Shown: positions 45,580 through 55,822 of the stretch, piece after piece
How positions within the stretch are numbered: position 1 is the first letter of the stretch
Layout of the letters: each line of letters opens with the position of its first letter
From: Edaphobacter acidisoli
Lineage (GTDB): Bacteria; Acidobacteriota; Terriglobia; Terriglobales; Acidobacteriaceae
Length of the DNA: 64,000 bases
Reading direction: 5' to 3'
Assembly (NCBI RefSeq): GCF_014642855.1
Contig: NZ_BMJB01000001.1
Location: 682,001 to 746,000 of the forward strand
Translations under genes and position numbers: made by a program
The notes under the pieces: model-generated
Seen by the model: only the letters and a program-made list of their open reading frames with translations
Database searches by the model: none
Told to the model about the DNA's origin: nothing

Positions 45580-46983
45580 CTATGAGGCCAGCTTCTCGTA
45601 AAGCACGTTGCCCGTCTTCTCGCGGCGAATCTGCTCACGCATCCGCTCCAGTGTGCCTTCCTTCTGCATCCGTTCACGCAGCGCATCGAGCGGCTCACGC
45701 GACTGGATCGAGTACATCAGCAGCTCGCGCTCCATCTCATCGTCCGAGACAGTCACGTTCTCGGCCTCCGCGATGCGATCCAAAATCATCGAAGCCTTCA
45801 CTTCGTTGATCGCCTGATCTCGCTGAGCAGCGCGCAGACGTCCGAAGTCGAGCTTGCGCATCTCCTCTGCGGTCATGCCCTGCTGCGCCAGCGCGCGCAG
45901 TCCGCGGTCCAGCCGCGCCTCGATCTGCTGCTGCACAAACGCCTCAGGAACAGGGAACTGGTAGCGCGCAATCAGCCCATCGAGCATCTTGTCCTTCGCG
46001 CCGGTCTCAAGCGAGCGCTTCTTGCGGTCCTGCGCATACTCGCGCAGCTTCGTCTCGAAGTCGCCCCAGTTCTCATAGTTGCCAAGCTGCTTGGCAAACT
46101 CATCGTCGCGCTCCGGGTAGGTCTTGCGCTTGATGCCCTTGATGGTCACGTCGTAGCTGACAGTCTGACCCGCCAGGCGCCGATCGCCGAACTCCGCCGG
46201 ATAGTCCACTTCAAACTTCAGCTCCTGCCCCGGCTTTGCTCCGCGCAGGCTCTCGTTGAAGGCAGGCAGCGTATTCTTGCCGCCAATCTCAACCAGCACA
46301 TCTTCGCCGGTGATGGGCTCGGTCTTCGAAGCATTCTCGACGCCATCTTCCGTCACGGTCTGGGCCAGGTCGCGCACCTCGCCGGTGAACTGGATCTCCG
46401 CCCAGTCGCCATCGACCAGCGCGCGGTCTTCCTCGACCGGCTCAACCGTCGCATGGCCATCGAGCACGCGATCCAGCTCGGAGGCAAACTCATCGTCGGT
46501 CAACGCAACCTCAGGCTTCGTCACCGTGACGCTCTCATAGCCTGCGATATCGAACTCCGGCGCAACCTCAAACGCAGCTTTGAACTTGAGCGGCTGCCCA
46601 TCGGCAAGCTGCAGATCGAGCAACTGCGGCTCCGAGATCGGGCGCAGCTTCCGCTCATCGATCGCATTGCGGAAGCGCTCCGACACCAGGCCCTCCAGCA
46701 CCTCCTGCCGAATGTCCTTGGCGAACTTCGAGCGGACCAGCGACTCCGGCACCTTGCCCGCGCGGAAGCCGGGAATGCGGGCCAGCTTCTGATAGCGCTT
46801 CACGACGCGTTGGAACGCCTTGGAAACCTCATCGGCGCCGGCTTCCACTTCAATCTCGCGGGCCAGTTCGGGGTTCAGGGCAGGAGCATGGTGATGCTCA
46901 TGCTCGTGGTCATGGTCGTGGGTGTGCTCGTGCGTGTGTGCCGCTTCAGGCTGCTGCTCGGCAGTCTCGTTTGTGTCTGTCAT
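45580..46983 (-). CDS. tig: Trigger factor with histidine-rich N-terminus
   Basis: 467 aa from ATG 46983 (TTG 47013 would add 10 residues). The ribosome-binding domain carries GFRAGKVPESLV; then the FKBP-like prolyl isomerase domain (about 175-265) and the alpha-helical C-domain. It binds nascent chains at the ribosome exit. Unusual: residues 16-32 (HTHEHTHDHDHEHEHHH) hold ten His and six acidic/Thr residues before the usual first beta strand, and would bind Ni, Zn or Cu. Ordinary trigger factors lack this. Translated from the same strand as clpP. Confidence 0.9.
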   Translation of the reverse strand: MTDTNETAEQQPEAAHTHEHTHDHDHEHEHHHAPALNPELAREIEVEAGADEVSKAFQRVVKRYQKLARIPGFRAGKVPESLVRSKFAKDIRQEVLEGLVSERFRNAIDERKLRPISEPQLLDLQLADGQPLKFKAAFEVAPEFDIAGYESVTVTKPEVALTDDEFASELDRVLDGHATVEPVEEDRALVDGDWAEIQFTGEVRDLAQTVTEDGVENASKTEPITGEDVLVEIGGKNTLPAFNESLRGAKPGQELKFEVDYPAEFGDRRLAGQTVSYDVTIKGIKRKTYPERDDEFAKQLGNYENWGDFETKLREYAQDRKKRSLETGAKDKMLDGLIARYQFPVPEAFVQQQIEARLDRGLRALAQQGMTAEEMRKLDFGRLRAAQRDQAINEVKASMILDRIAEAENVTVSDDEMERELLMYSIQSREPLDALRERMQKEGTLERMREQIRREKTGNVLYEKLAS

Positions 46984-47121
46984 CTCAGTTGGGGTCAAAA
47001 CCTTGCCTTCCAATAGCGTTTGTCTATGCCAAACCGCTGCTCCAATCGAGTGCAGCGGACGGTCTACGCCTCTCTATTACTCTACGGGTCTTCGTTGTGG
47101 AGGGTCAAACCAGACGCAGAG

Positions 47122-48417
47122 CTAAAACTGTCCGCTTCCCGCCGCTACCAGCGGAAAGATCTCAAGCCGTATCTTCCATTGCACCGACTGGCCTGGTTCC
47201 AGCACAGCCATCCCCGTGTCCTCATCCTTGCCCCACTCCCCGCCGAAGGGGTCGTCATAGTTCATAGCGGGGTCAATTACAACGTAGGTAGCTTTCGCCG
47301 GCGAGTAGACATGCACTGCTTTGATGGACGAGGTCACTGCCGTAATCCGCAGCCCAAACCCGCTCACCGTGTCGCGCAGCTCAATGGTCGGCCCGTTGTC
47401 GAGCAGGCCCGGCTTGAGATGCACGAACGTGTCATCCAGAGAGAGTGTTCCCAGCGGCGCGCCTTCCGGCTTGGTGAAATCATACGCAGTGCCGTCCGCC
47501 GACAGAAGCTTTCCGCTTGGCAATCTGGTCCGCGCATTTTCTTCCACACGCATACTGTTCGGCAGCTTCAGCATAGCCTTCTCGCGGTTGCCGCTCACGA
47601 TTTGAAACTTCGGATGCCAACCAAGCCCGATCGGCTCCGCTTCGTTGCCAACATTGCGCGCCGTGATGTTGATCTCAATCGACCGTCCGCCCAGCTGCAC
47701 CATCGTGGTCACGTCGGTCTTCGACAGCCATTGCCCATCGAACGAATCGGCGTGGAACCGCGCCGTCGAAGCGCCGCCGTCCGGCATAACTGTTGCGTGC
47801 ACTTCGCTTGATGCCACCGGTAGCAACAACCCTCCGAAAGAAGCGGCAGAGTGTCCCGGTTGATTGTCATCATTCGGCAGCACAAGCCTGTGACCGTGCC
47901 ACGACGTCGTCACACTCGCCCCGTTCTCTGAAGCTGCGCCTGAAATCTGTCCGTCCCACGGGGCTTCGATTGCCGCGCCCAGCGTCATTCCGGCTCCGGG
48001 CTTGTCCGGATCGTCCAGCAGCTTTGCCGCCTCGTCCAGCGGAGGCGAAGCCAGCAGGTCAACTTCTCCACGGTCTGGAAGATAGGCTTTGATCTGAAGA
48101 ACACTCATCCCGCGGCCCGGCAGCAGCGTGGCCGACGTGAACTCCGGCCCCGCATCTCCCGGCAGTGGCGAGCGCTGCAACACCACGACATCCTGTCCGC
48201 CAGGCCGTATGGCCTGCGGTTCTGGTGCGGACGGAACGCCCCGTATCTCTGCCTTCAGCCGTGCGAAGTGTCCCTTCCTGTGTTCGTGCCAGCCCACAGC
48301 CAGGCCAACCACCACCAGAATCACCACAACAATCGTCAGAATTCCCGAACGCACCGCGCCCTGCCACACGCGGTCGCGCCAGCTCGCCAGGCCCTTCCGC
48401 AACAGGTTCGTATACAT
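47122..48417 (-). CDS. Membrane-anchored aldose 1-epimerase-like protein
   Basis: 431 aa from ATG 48417; a TTG at 48441 is weaker. A basic N-terminus and one transmembrane helix (SGILTIVVVILVVVGLAVGW, residues about 24-43) place the rest in the periplasm. The beta-sandwich galactose-mutarotase fold is suggested by SASFGGLLLPVA, GLGWHPKFQIVSG (a candidate catalytic His) and VVIDPAMNYDDPFGGEW. GalM enzymes are usually soluble 330-350-aa proteins, so the anchor and 80-residue N-terminal region are unusual. Catalytic competence is not certain. Proposed role: periplasmic sugar mutarotation or polymer binding. Confidence 0.65.
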   Translation of the reverse strand: MYTNLLRKGLASWRDRVWQGAVRSGILTIVVVILVVVGLAVGWHEHRKGHFARLKAEIRGVPSAPEPQAIRPGGQDVVVLQRSPLPGDAGPEFTSATLLPGRGMSVLQIKAYLPDRGEVDLLASPPLDEAAKLLDDPDKPGAGMTLGAAIEAPWDGQISGAASENGASVTTSWHGHRLVLPNDDNQPGHSAASFGGLLLPVASSEVHATVMPDGGASTARFHADSFDGQWLSKTDVTTMVQLGGRSIEINITARNVGNEAEPIGLGWHPKFQIVSGNREKAMLKLPNSMRVEENARTRLPSGKLLSADGTAYDFTKPEGAPLGTLSLDDTFVHLKPGLLDNGPTIELRDTVSGFGLRITAVTSSIKAVHVYSPAKATYVVIDPAMNYDDPFGGEWGKDEDTGMAVLEPGQSVQWKIRLEIFPLVAAGSGQF

Positions 48418-48533
48418 TCTGCTTAATCTTGGATCTTCCAACGCCTCACCCGATCAATCTTTGCAATCGATTCATTCTACGCAGTCAGCAAAAGCCTTGT
48501 CCCTGCAACCGAATCTTCTAAGATGCCACTATC

Positions 48534-49259
48534 ATGGGATCAGTGGCACCCTCCAAAGTACAAAAGACAGCCAGCGTTCTGAAGCAGCTTGACGAAGCCA
48601 TCGTCAACTGCGAACTCTGCCCGCGTCTGCGCGAATACTGCCAGCGCATCGCCCAAACCAAACGCCGCGCCTACCAGGATCAAACCTACTGGGGGCGCCC
48701 CGTTCCTGGTTTTGGCGACCTTCATCCCCGAATCCTCGTCCTCGGCCTCGCACCCGGAGCGCACGGCGCCAACCGCACCGGCCGCATGTTCACCGGCGAC
48801 GGCTCCGGATACTTCATGTATCCCGTTCTCTATGACGCAGGATTGGCCAATCAGCCTACAGCCGTCAGCCGTGACGACGGCCTTAAACTGCATCACACGC
48901 GTATTCTCTCCATCGTCCGTTGCGCGCCACCGGCGGACAAGCCCACGCCTGCAGAGATACGCAACTGTGCCCCGTATCTGGCACGCGAAATCGACGCGCT
49001 GCCCACCGTCCGCGTCGTTCTTTGTCTTGGAAAGATTGCCTTCGACAGCTATCTCTCGTACCTGCATCGTGCCGGCGTCATCTCCCGCAAGTCGGAGTAC
49101 AAATTTGCCCACGCCGCCGAATACGCGCTGCCCAACGGCGTCCAGCTCCTCGCCTCGTATCATCCGTCCCTGCGCAACACCAACACCGGCCGTTTGGACC
49201 GCACCATGTTTCTGAGCATCTTCATGCGGGCAAGGGAACTGGCTGGTCTCGACGCCTGA
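48534..49259 (+). CDS. Family 5 uracil-DNA glycosylase (UdgB type)
   Basis: 241 aa. The active-site motif GLAPGAHGANRTGRMFTGDG distinguishes family 5 (UDGb) from family 4. Cysteines in NCELCPRLREYC and in IVRCAPPADKPTPAEIRNC are candidate [4Fe-4S] ligands. The late motif ASYHPSLRN supplies the second catalytic region. It excises uracil and some deaminated purines from DNA. It stands alone, divergent from the epimerase-like gene (116 nt). Confidence 0.9.
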   Translation: MGSVAPSKVQKTASVLKQLDEAIVNCELCPRLREYCQRIAQTKRRAYQDQTYWGRPVPGFGDLHPRILVLGLAPGAHGANRTGRMFTGDGSGYFMYPVLYDAGLANQPTAVSRDDGLKLHHTRILSIVRCAPPADKPTPAEIRNCAPYLAREIDALPTVRVVLCLGKIAFDSYLSYLHRAGVISRKSEYKFAHAAEYALPNGVQLLASYHPSLRNTNTGRLDRTMFLSIFMRARELAGLDA

Positions 49260-49351
49260 GCATCGCTCTTTTCCGACACAGCCCACGAGGCAACCACAGC
49301 CGGGCCAAAGATCATCGCACCAAATCCAACCATCACCAGAATGTCTGTCAC
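49160..49351 (-). CDS. Possible 63-aa small membrane protein (weak candidate)
   Basis: A GTG at 49351 preceded by GAGG at 7 nt opens a frame whose first 28 residues are hydrophobic (MTDILVMVGFGAMIFGPAVV), followed by a basic tail. It overlaps the end of the uracil glycosylase gene by 100 nt on the other strand, so the basic tail may simply be antisense sequence. The ribosome site and one clean membrane helix are the only support. Confidence 0.2.
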   Translation of the reverse strand: MTDILVMVGFGAMIFGPAVVASWAVSEKSDAQASRPASSLARMKMLRNMVRSKRPVLVLRRDG

Positions 49352-49508
49352 GCGGGAACCTCAACGCCCACTCTAGCGTGACGCCAACCCTTTGGATGGC
49401 ATTCCTTGCACCAGAACAGCCTTCGACATTACTCACGGTGGTTCACATTCGGAGCCAACCACCTATCCCGCAGGCGAATCCAACACAACAGAAGGAGATA
49501 ACACAAGC

Positions 49509-49805
49509 ATGAGCGCAAAAAACTACTGGCTTGCATTTGGCATCGGAGTGAGCACCGGAGCAGCGCTCGCGCTTCTCTATGCTCCGCAGTCCGGTGTCAG
49601 GACGCGCAGACGTTTGCGCAAGAGCGTCAACAACGCCGGCGACTATCTCCTGGACGCTGGAGATTACCTGAAATCCCAGGCAGAACATTTCGCCGAAGAA
49701 GCCCAGAAAGCCATCAAACATACAAAGAAACAGGTGGACTCTGTGGTCGACAAGACCGGCGATCTCGTCGCCGATACGGTGAAGTCTGCACGAATGATCA
49801 TCTGA
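49509..49805 (+). CDS. YtxH-domain protein
   Basis: 98 aa from ATG 49509 (AAGGAG 11 nt upstream). An N-terminal helix (NYWLAFGIGVSTGAALALLYAPQSG) has the glycine pattern and the LYAP-SG end of YtxH proteins, then an amphipathic helical tail (RRRLRKSV, then repeated Ala/Glu/Lys heptads). In Bacillus the family is stress-induced and probably membrane-associated. A bidirectional terminator follows. Confidence 0.8.
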   Translation: MSAKNYWLAFGIGVSTGAALALLYAPQSGVRTRRRLRKSVNNAGDYLLDAGDYLKSQAEHFAEEAQKAIKHTKKQVDSVVDKTGDLVADTVKSARMII

Positions 49806-49825
49806 GCCAAAAGTTCTCTCAGAAA

Positions 49826-49864
49826 GCGAACATCCCGGCCATAGCGCCGGGATGTTCGTCTTTC
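49826..49864. terminator. Bidirectional terminator between ytxH-like gene and clpC
   Basis: Stem CGAACATCCCGG / CCGGGATGTTCG (49827-49838 and 49847-49858) followed by TCTTTCC on the plus strand and TTTC on the minus strand. It separates two convergent genes. Confidence 0.8.
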
Positions 49865-49880
49865 CAATTGCTTTTCTGTT

Positions 49881-52349
<2,469 letters not shown>

Positions 52350-52603
52350 GTTCCCCCTTCAAGCCCCAGCCACCTCGCAGCCCGAAGGCCGCCTGGCGCC
52401 GTCGTACCTTACCGTCTCCGTGCCGCGTGCTCTCGAAGACCCATCAGGCTGCTCCAAATGCCGAAGCAACCTGTACTTCTCCCTCTAGTCTAGTCTTCAA
52501 CACAATCCCCGAGAAAATCCCTCGAAAGTTATGCATACCCTAGCATCTTTTTAGATGAAGCCTGTGCAAAAAAAGCACCAAACCTGATGCAGCTCTTCGG
52601 TAA

Positions 52604-53356
52604 CTACTCCCGCGCCTCGGTCAGCCGCCCACCGCGGAGCCGCAGCATCCGGCCGCATCGCCCTGCAAATTCAAGGCTATGGGTCACAATCACGCTGGTC
52701 AGCCCGTGCGCCTCATGCAGCCGCTGAATCAGCGAAAACACCGCCTCCGCCGTCTTTGCATCCAGGTCGCCCGTCGGCTCGTCCGCCAGCAGAATCCCCG
52801 GCTCCGTCACCAGCGCCCGCGCCAGCGACACCCGCTGCTGCTCGCCTCCGCTCAGCTCACCCGACCGATGCTCCGCCCGCCCAGCCAGCCCCACCTCATC
52901 CAGCCACGTCCGAGCCCGTTCCAGCGCCGAAGTCCGACCCATCCCCCGAGCCAGCAAAGGCATAGCCACATTCTCCGCCGCCGTAAACTCCGGCAGCAGA
53001 TAGTGAAACTGCCACACATACCCCACATCACGATTACGAAAATCAGCCGCCTGCTTCAGCGTCAGCCTGCTGACACATAGGTCCCGGCACCAAACCTCGC
53101 CCGCCGTAGGTTTGTCGAGTGCAGCCAGCAGATGCAGCAGGGAACTCTTGCCCGCGCCACTCTCACCGACGATCGCAACCATCTCCCCGGCATGAATCTC
53201 CAGATCAAGCCCACGAAACAGCTCCAGCGCCGCGCCACCAGCCTTGTCGGAGACAGCCGCATAAGCCTTCGTCAACCCGACAGCGCGCAACACCACCGTC
53301 TCGCCGGCAGCCGACAGCGGCTCGAGCGAACCTTCGTACTTCACCTGATCACTCAT
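52604..53356 (-). CDS. lolD: Lipoprotein-releasing ABC transporter ATP-binding protein
   Basis: 250 aa. Walker [11 protein letters not shown]-loop [18 protein letters not shown] (very like LolD), signature [10 protein letters not shown], Walker [12 protein letters not shown], and H-loop VTHS. It powers extraction of outer-membrane lipoproteins from the inner membrane to LolA. It lies downstream of the LolC/E-type permease, separated by a small membrane-protein gene that has no counterpart in the E. coli operon. Confidence 0.9.
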   Translation of the reverse strand: MSDQVKYEGSLEPLSAAGETVVLRAVGLTKAYAAVSDKAGGAALELFRGLDLEIHAGEMVAIVGESGAGKSSLLHLLAALDKPTAGEVWCRDLCVSRLTLKQAADFRNRDVGYVWQFHYLLPEFTAAENVAMPLLARGMGRTSALERARTWLDEVGLAGRAEHRSGELSGGEQQRVSLARALVTEPGILLADEPTGDLDAKTAEAVFSLIQRLHEAHGLTSVIVTHSLEFAGRCGRMLRLRGGRLTEARE

Positions 53357-53401
53357 AGAATCTCGTCTTTTTCTTTACGCATGTTCGCAGCCTGTAAATC
53401 C

Positions 53402-53749
53402 TTATTTTCTGCTCGACAAGTAAACCATGAGCAAGGCGCTCATCAACTGCAACGTGATAACGGCGACAGCAAGGATCCAGATAACAAATGGCGGCTTAAG
53501 AATGATTTGTTTGAATGAAAGGCGATTAGCTTCTGCAGAGCGTCCGAAACGGGAACTTGCTAAGTATGCGAACGCAAAGGAAGCAGCAGCAGCGAATACT
53601 ATGCCGCTGCTTCTTACGAATCCGAAAGGGATTGGTGCAAGCAGCGTCGCACTGTAGAGCATCGGCAACATGCAAATCTCACATAGAAAAGCTCCCCACT
53701 TGACCAATCTATGTTTGACCACGCTCTGTGCTGGAAAAGCATCACTCAT
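53402..53749 (-). CDS. Small three-helix membrane protein within the lol operon
   Basis: 115 aa. ATG 53749 overlaps the lolC/E stop (8-nt ATGAGTGA overlap), which argues for translational coupling. Hydrophobic segments (about 15-40, 45-70 and 88-112: VIWILAVAVITLQLMSALLMV) predict three transmembrane helices, with a basic cytoplasmic loop between the second and third. By eye it is lower in GC than the flanking lol genes. It has no homologue I recognise. Candidate roles: accessory subunit of the exporter, or a recent insertion. Confidence 0.6.
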   Translation of the reverse strand: MSDAFPAQSVVKHRLVKWGAFLCEICMLPMLYSATLLAPIPFGFVRSSGIVFAAAASFAFAYLASSRFGRSAEANRLSFKQIILKPPFVIWILAVAVITLQLMSALLMVYLSSRK

Positions 53750-55025
53750 ACCGCAAAGCCTCCGCGGGCAGCACCTTCGCCGCGCTCCTGCTCGGATAAA
53801 TCGTAGCCAGCAGACTCACCCCAAGCGACACCGCCCCCACCAGCACCGCATGCCACAGCTTCGGCGCAAACGGCAGATAGTCGATCGAGTACACCTGCGC
53901 GTCCAGATGAATAAACCGATAGTGCCCGCCCATCCAGCTCAGTGCGTAGCCCGCGATCAGCCCAATCACAGTACCGATCACGCTGATGAGCAAGCCCTGC
54001 ATCAGGAAAATCCGCCGCACCTGCTCCGCGCGCACGCCGAAGCTCATCATCACGGCAATGTCCTTGGTCTTCTCCATCACCATCATGGTCAGGGCAATCA
54101 GAATATTCAGCGCGGCGACCGCCACAATCAGCGCCAGCACGATGAACGTCACCACCTGCTCCAGCTTCAGCGCGCGAAACAGCTCGCGATTGTCCTGCAT
54201 CCAGTTCGTCGTCTGAAACCCCGGCCCGGCCATCGCCTCAATCACGCGGCTAATCCTGTCCGCGTTGTACAGATCATCCACCTTGAAGCTGATGACCGAG
54301 ATCAAATCCGGCTCCGAGAACAGACTCTGCGCATCCGTCAGCCGCGCAAACGCATAGCTCGAGTCGTACTGATAGAACCCCGACTTGAATATCCCCACGA
54401 CCTGAAACGTCCTGTACTTCGGCACCAGCCCCAGCGGCGTCAACTCGCCTTGCGGACTCGTCACCAGCACCGAATCCCCCACCTGCGCCCCAAGCGTCTC
54501 CGCCAGGTCACTACCAATCACAATCGGAGGAATCGCCCGAGACCCGCTGACCTGACTCGCTGACTCGCTGACTTGCTGACCTGCTGACTCGCTGTTCTCC
54601 GGCTCCAACTCCGCAGCCGACCCCACCTTCACCGACTGCAACAAATCACTCACCGTCTCCTCATCCTTCGGGATAACACCCTTAATCAGAGCCCCGCCAC
54701 TGCGCACCCCACGCGACACCAGCACCTGCCCATACAGCCCCGGAGCCGCAGCCGTCACATGCGGCACATGCCGCAGCTTCTCGAGCAAAGGCCGCCAGTC
54801 CCGAATGCCATCTCCCGCCACGCGCATCAGGCTCACATGCGCGGTCGACCCAATCAGCCGCGATTGCAAATCGCGCTCCATCCCATTCGTAATCGCCAGC
54901 GCAATAATCAGCGAAGCCACGCCCGCAGCCACACCAATCACGCTGATCAGCGTAATGACGCCGACCACAGCCTGCCGCCGCTTCGCCCGCAGATACCGCG
55001 CCGCAATGAAAAGCTCAAATCGCAT
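53742..55025 (-). CDS. LolC/LolE-type lipoprotein-releasing permease
   Basis: 427 aa. N-terminal MRFELFIAARYLRAKRRQ is the LolC/E/F signature, with one transmembrane helix, a periplasmic MacB-PCD-like domain (about 60-260), then three C-terminal FtsX helices (MVMEKTKDIAVMMSFGVRAE) and the closing LPAEALRYE. Only one such gene is present, so the exporter may be a LolF-like homodimer rather than LolC-LolE. Residues about 144-158 (SESAGQQVSESASQV) are encoded by a near-perfect 8-bp tandem repeat at 54552-54594, described separately. It would partner LolD. Confidence 0.85.
   Translation of the reverse strand: MRFELFIAARYLRAKRRQAVVGVITLISVIGVAAGVASLIIALAITNGMERDLQSRLIGSTAHVSLMRVAGDGIRDWRPLLEKLRHVPHVTAAAPGLYGQVLVSRGVRSGGALIKGVIPKDEETVSDLLQSVKVGSAAELEPENSESAGQQVSESASQVSGSRAIPPIVIGSDLAETLGAQVGDSVLVTSPQGELTPLGLVPKYRTFQVVGIFKSGFYQYDSSYAFARLTDAQSLFSEPDLISVISFKVDDLYNADRISRVIEAMAGPGFQTTNWMQDNRELFRALKLEQVVTFIVLALIVAVAALNILIALTMMVMEKTKDIAVMMSFGVRAEQVRRIFLMQGLLISVIGTVIGLIAGYALSWMGGHYRFIHLDAQVYSIDYLPFAPKLWHAVLVGAVSLGVSLLATIYPSRSAAKVLPAEALRYE
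54552..54594. repeat. 8-bp tandem repeat inside the lolC/E coding region
   Basis: Five consecutive 8-mers on the plus strand (CTGACTCG, CTGACTCG, CTGACTTG, CTGACCTG, CTGACTCG) plus a CTG. The unit length is not divisible by three, so loss or gain of one unit changes the frame. It encodes a Ser/Glu/Gln-rich periplasmic loop. Confidence 0.85.
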
Positions 55026-55159
55026 CGAATTCCCAGCTTACTACCCTTGGCATCGACGTAACGCAGCGGCACTGTCGCTTGCATTTCCATTCCGCAGCGT
55101 AGCGGAGGAATCTGCTTTTGGTTTTCTGGTTGCATGCACACACCCGATCAAAAAAACTC

Positions 55160-55822
55160 CTACCGCATCACCTTCGGCAGATTCCAATGCTGCCACACCG
55201 CCAGCATCCTCACCACAAAGCAAGCCGCCGCACCCAGGCTCATCGCCAGCCCGCGCGGCATCTTCACTCGCAAGGCACCCAGCATCACCACAGCCCCCAC
55301 CAGCGCCGCCGCCGCATACACATCCGAGTTCAGCACCGCAGGGACCTTCGCCAGCAGAACGTCCCGCACCGTGCCCCCGCCCGCTCCCGTCACCACACCC
55401 ATCATCACCGCAAGCAGAGGAGTAATCCCGAACTCCAGCGCTTTGTCCGCCCCAGCCACGGCAAACAACGCCAACCCGGCCGCATCCAGCGTAATCAACA
55501 GATGCGCAGGCACGTCCTGAATCAGCCCATGAAAGCAAAACACCGCGCCGCCGCCTGCAAACGCCGTCGCGCCATACCGCCAGTCACGGATACTGTTCGG
55601 CGGAACCGCCCCGATCAGCAGATCGCGGATCGTGCCGCCGCCCAGCGCCGTCACAAACGCCAGCACCATCAGGCCAAAGACATCCAGCCCCGCGTTGATT
55701 CCAGCCAGCGCACCCTCAACCGCAAACACAAACGTGCCGATCAGGTCGATCACCAGCAGCAGCACATCCTGCCTGTATTGCGGAAACAGCCCGGTCAGCC
55801 ACGCCCGCAGCCGGATCCACAT
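55160..55822 (-). CDS. TRIC-family cation channel (UPF0126/YicG)
   Basis: 220 aa, about seven transmembrane helices. Two copies of the glycine-rich core are visible, GGGTIRDLL and GGGTVRDVL, the signature of prokaryotic TRIC/UPF0126 channels. It would carry monovalent cations across the inner membrane. Its ATG overlaps the stop of the upstream beta-propeller gene (TGATG), so translation is coupled to it. Confidence 0.9.
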   Translation of the reverse strand: MWIRLRAWLTGLFPQYRQDVLLLVIDLIGTFVFAVEGALAGINAGLDVFGLMVLAFVTALGGGTIRDLLIGAVPPNSIRDWRYGATAFAGGGAVFCFHGLIQDVPAHLLITLDAAGLALFAVAGADKALEFGITPLLAVMMGVVTGAGGGTVRDVLLAKVPAVLNSDVYAAAALVGAVVMLGALRVKMPRGLAMSLGAAACFVVRMLAVWQHWNLPKVMR

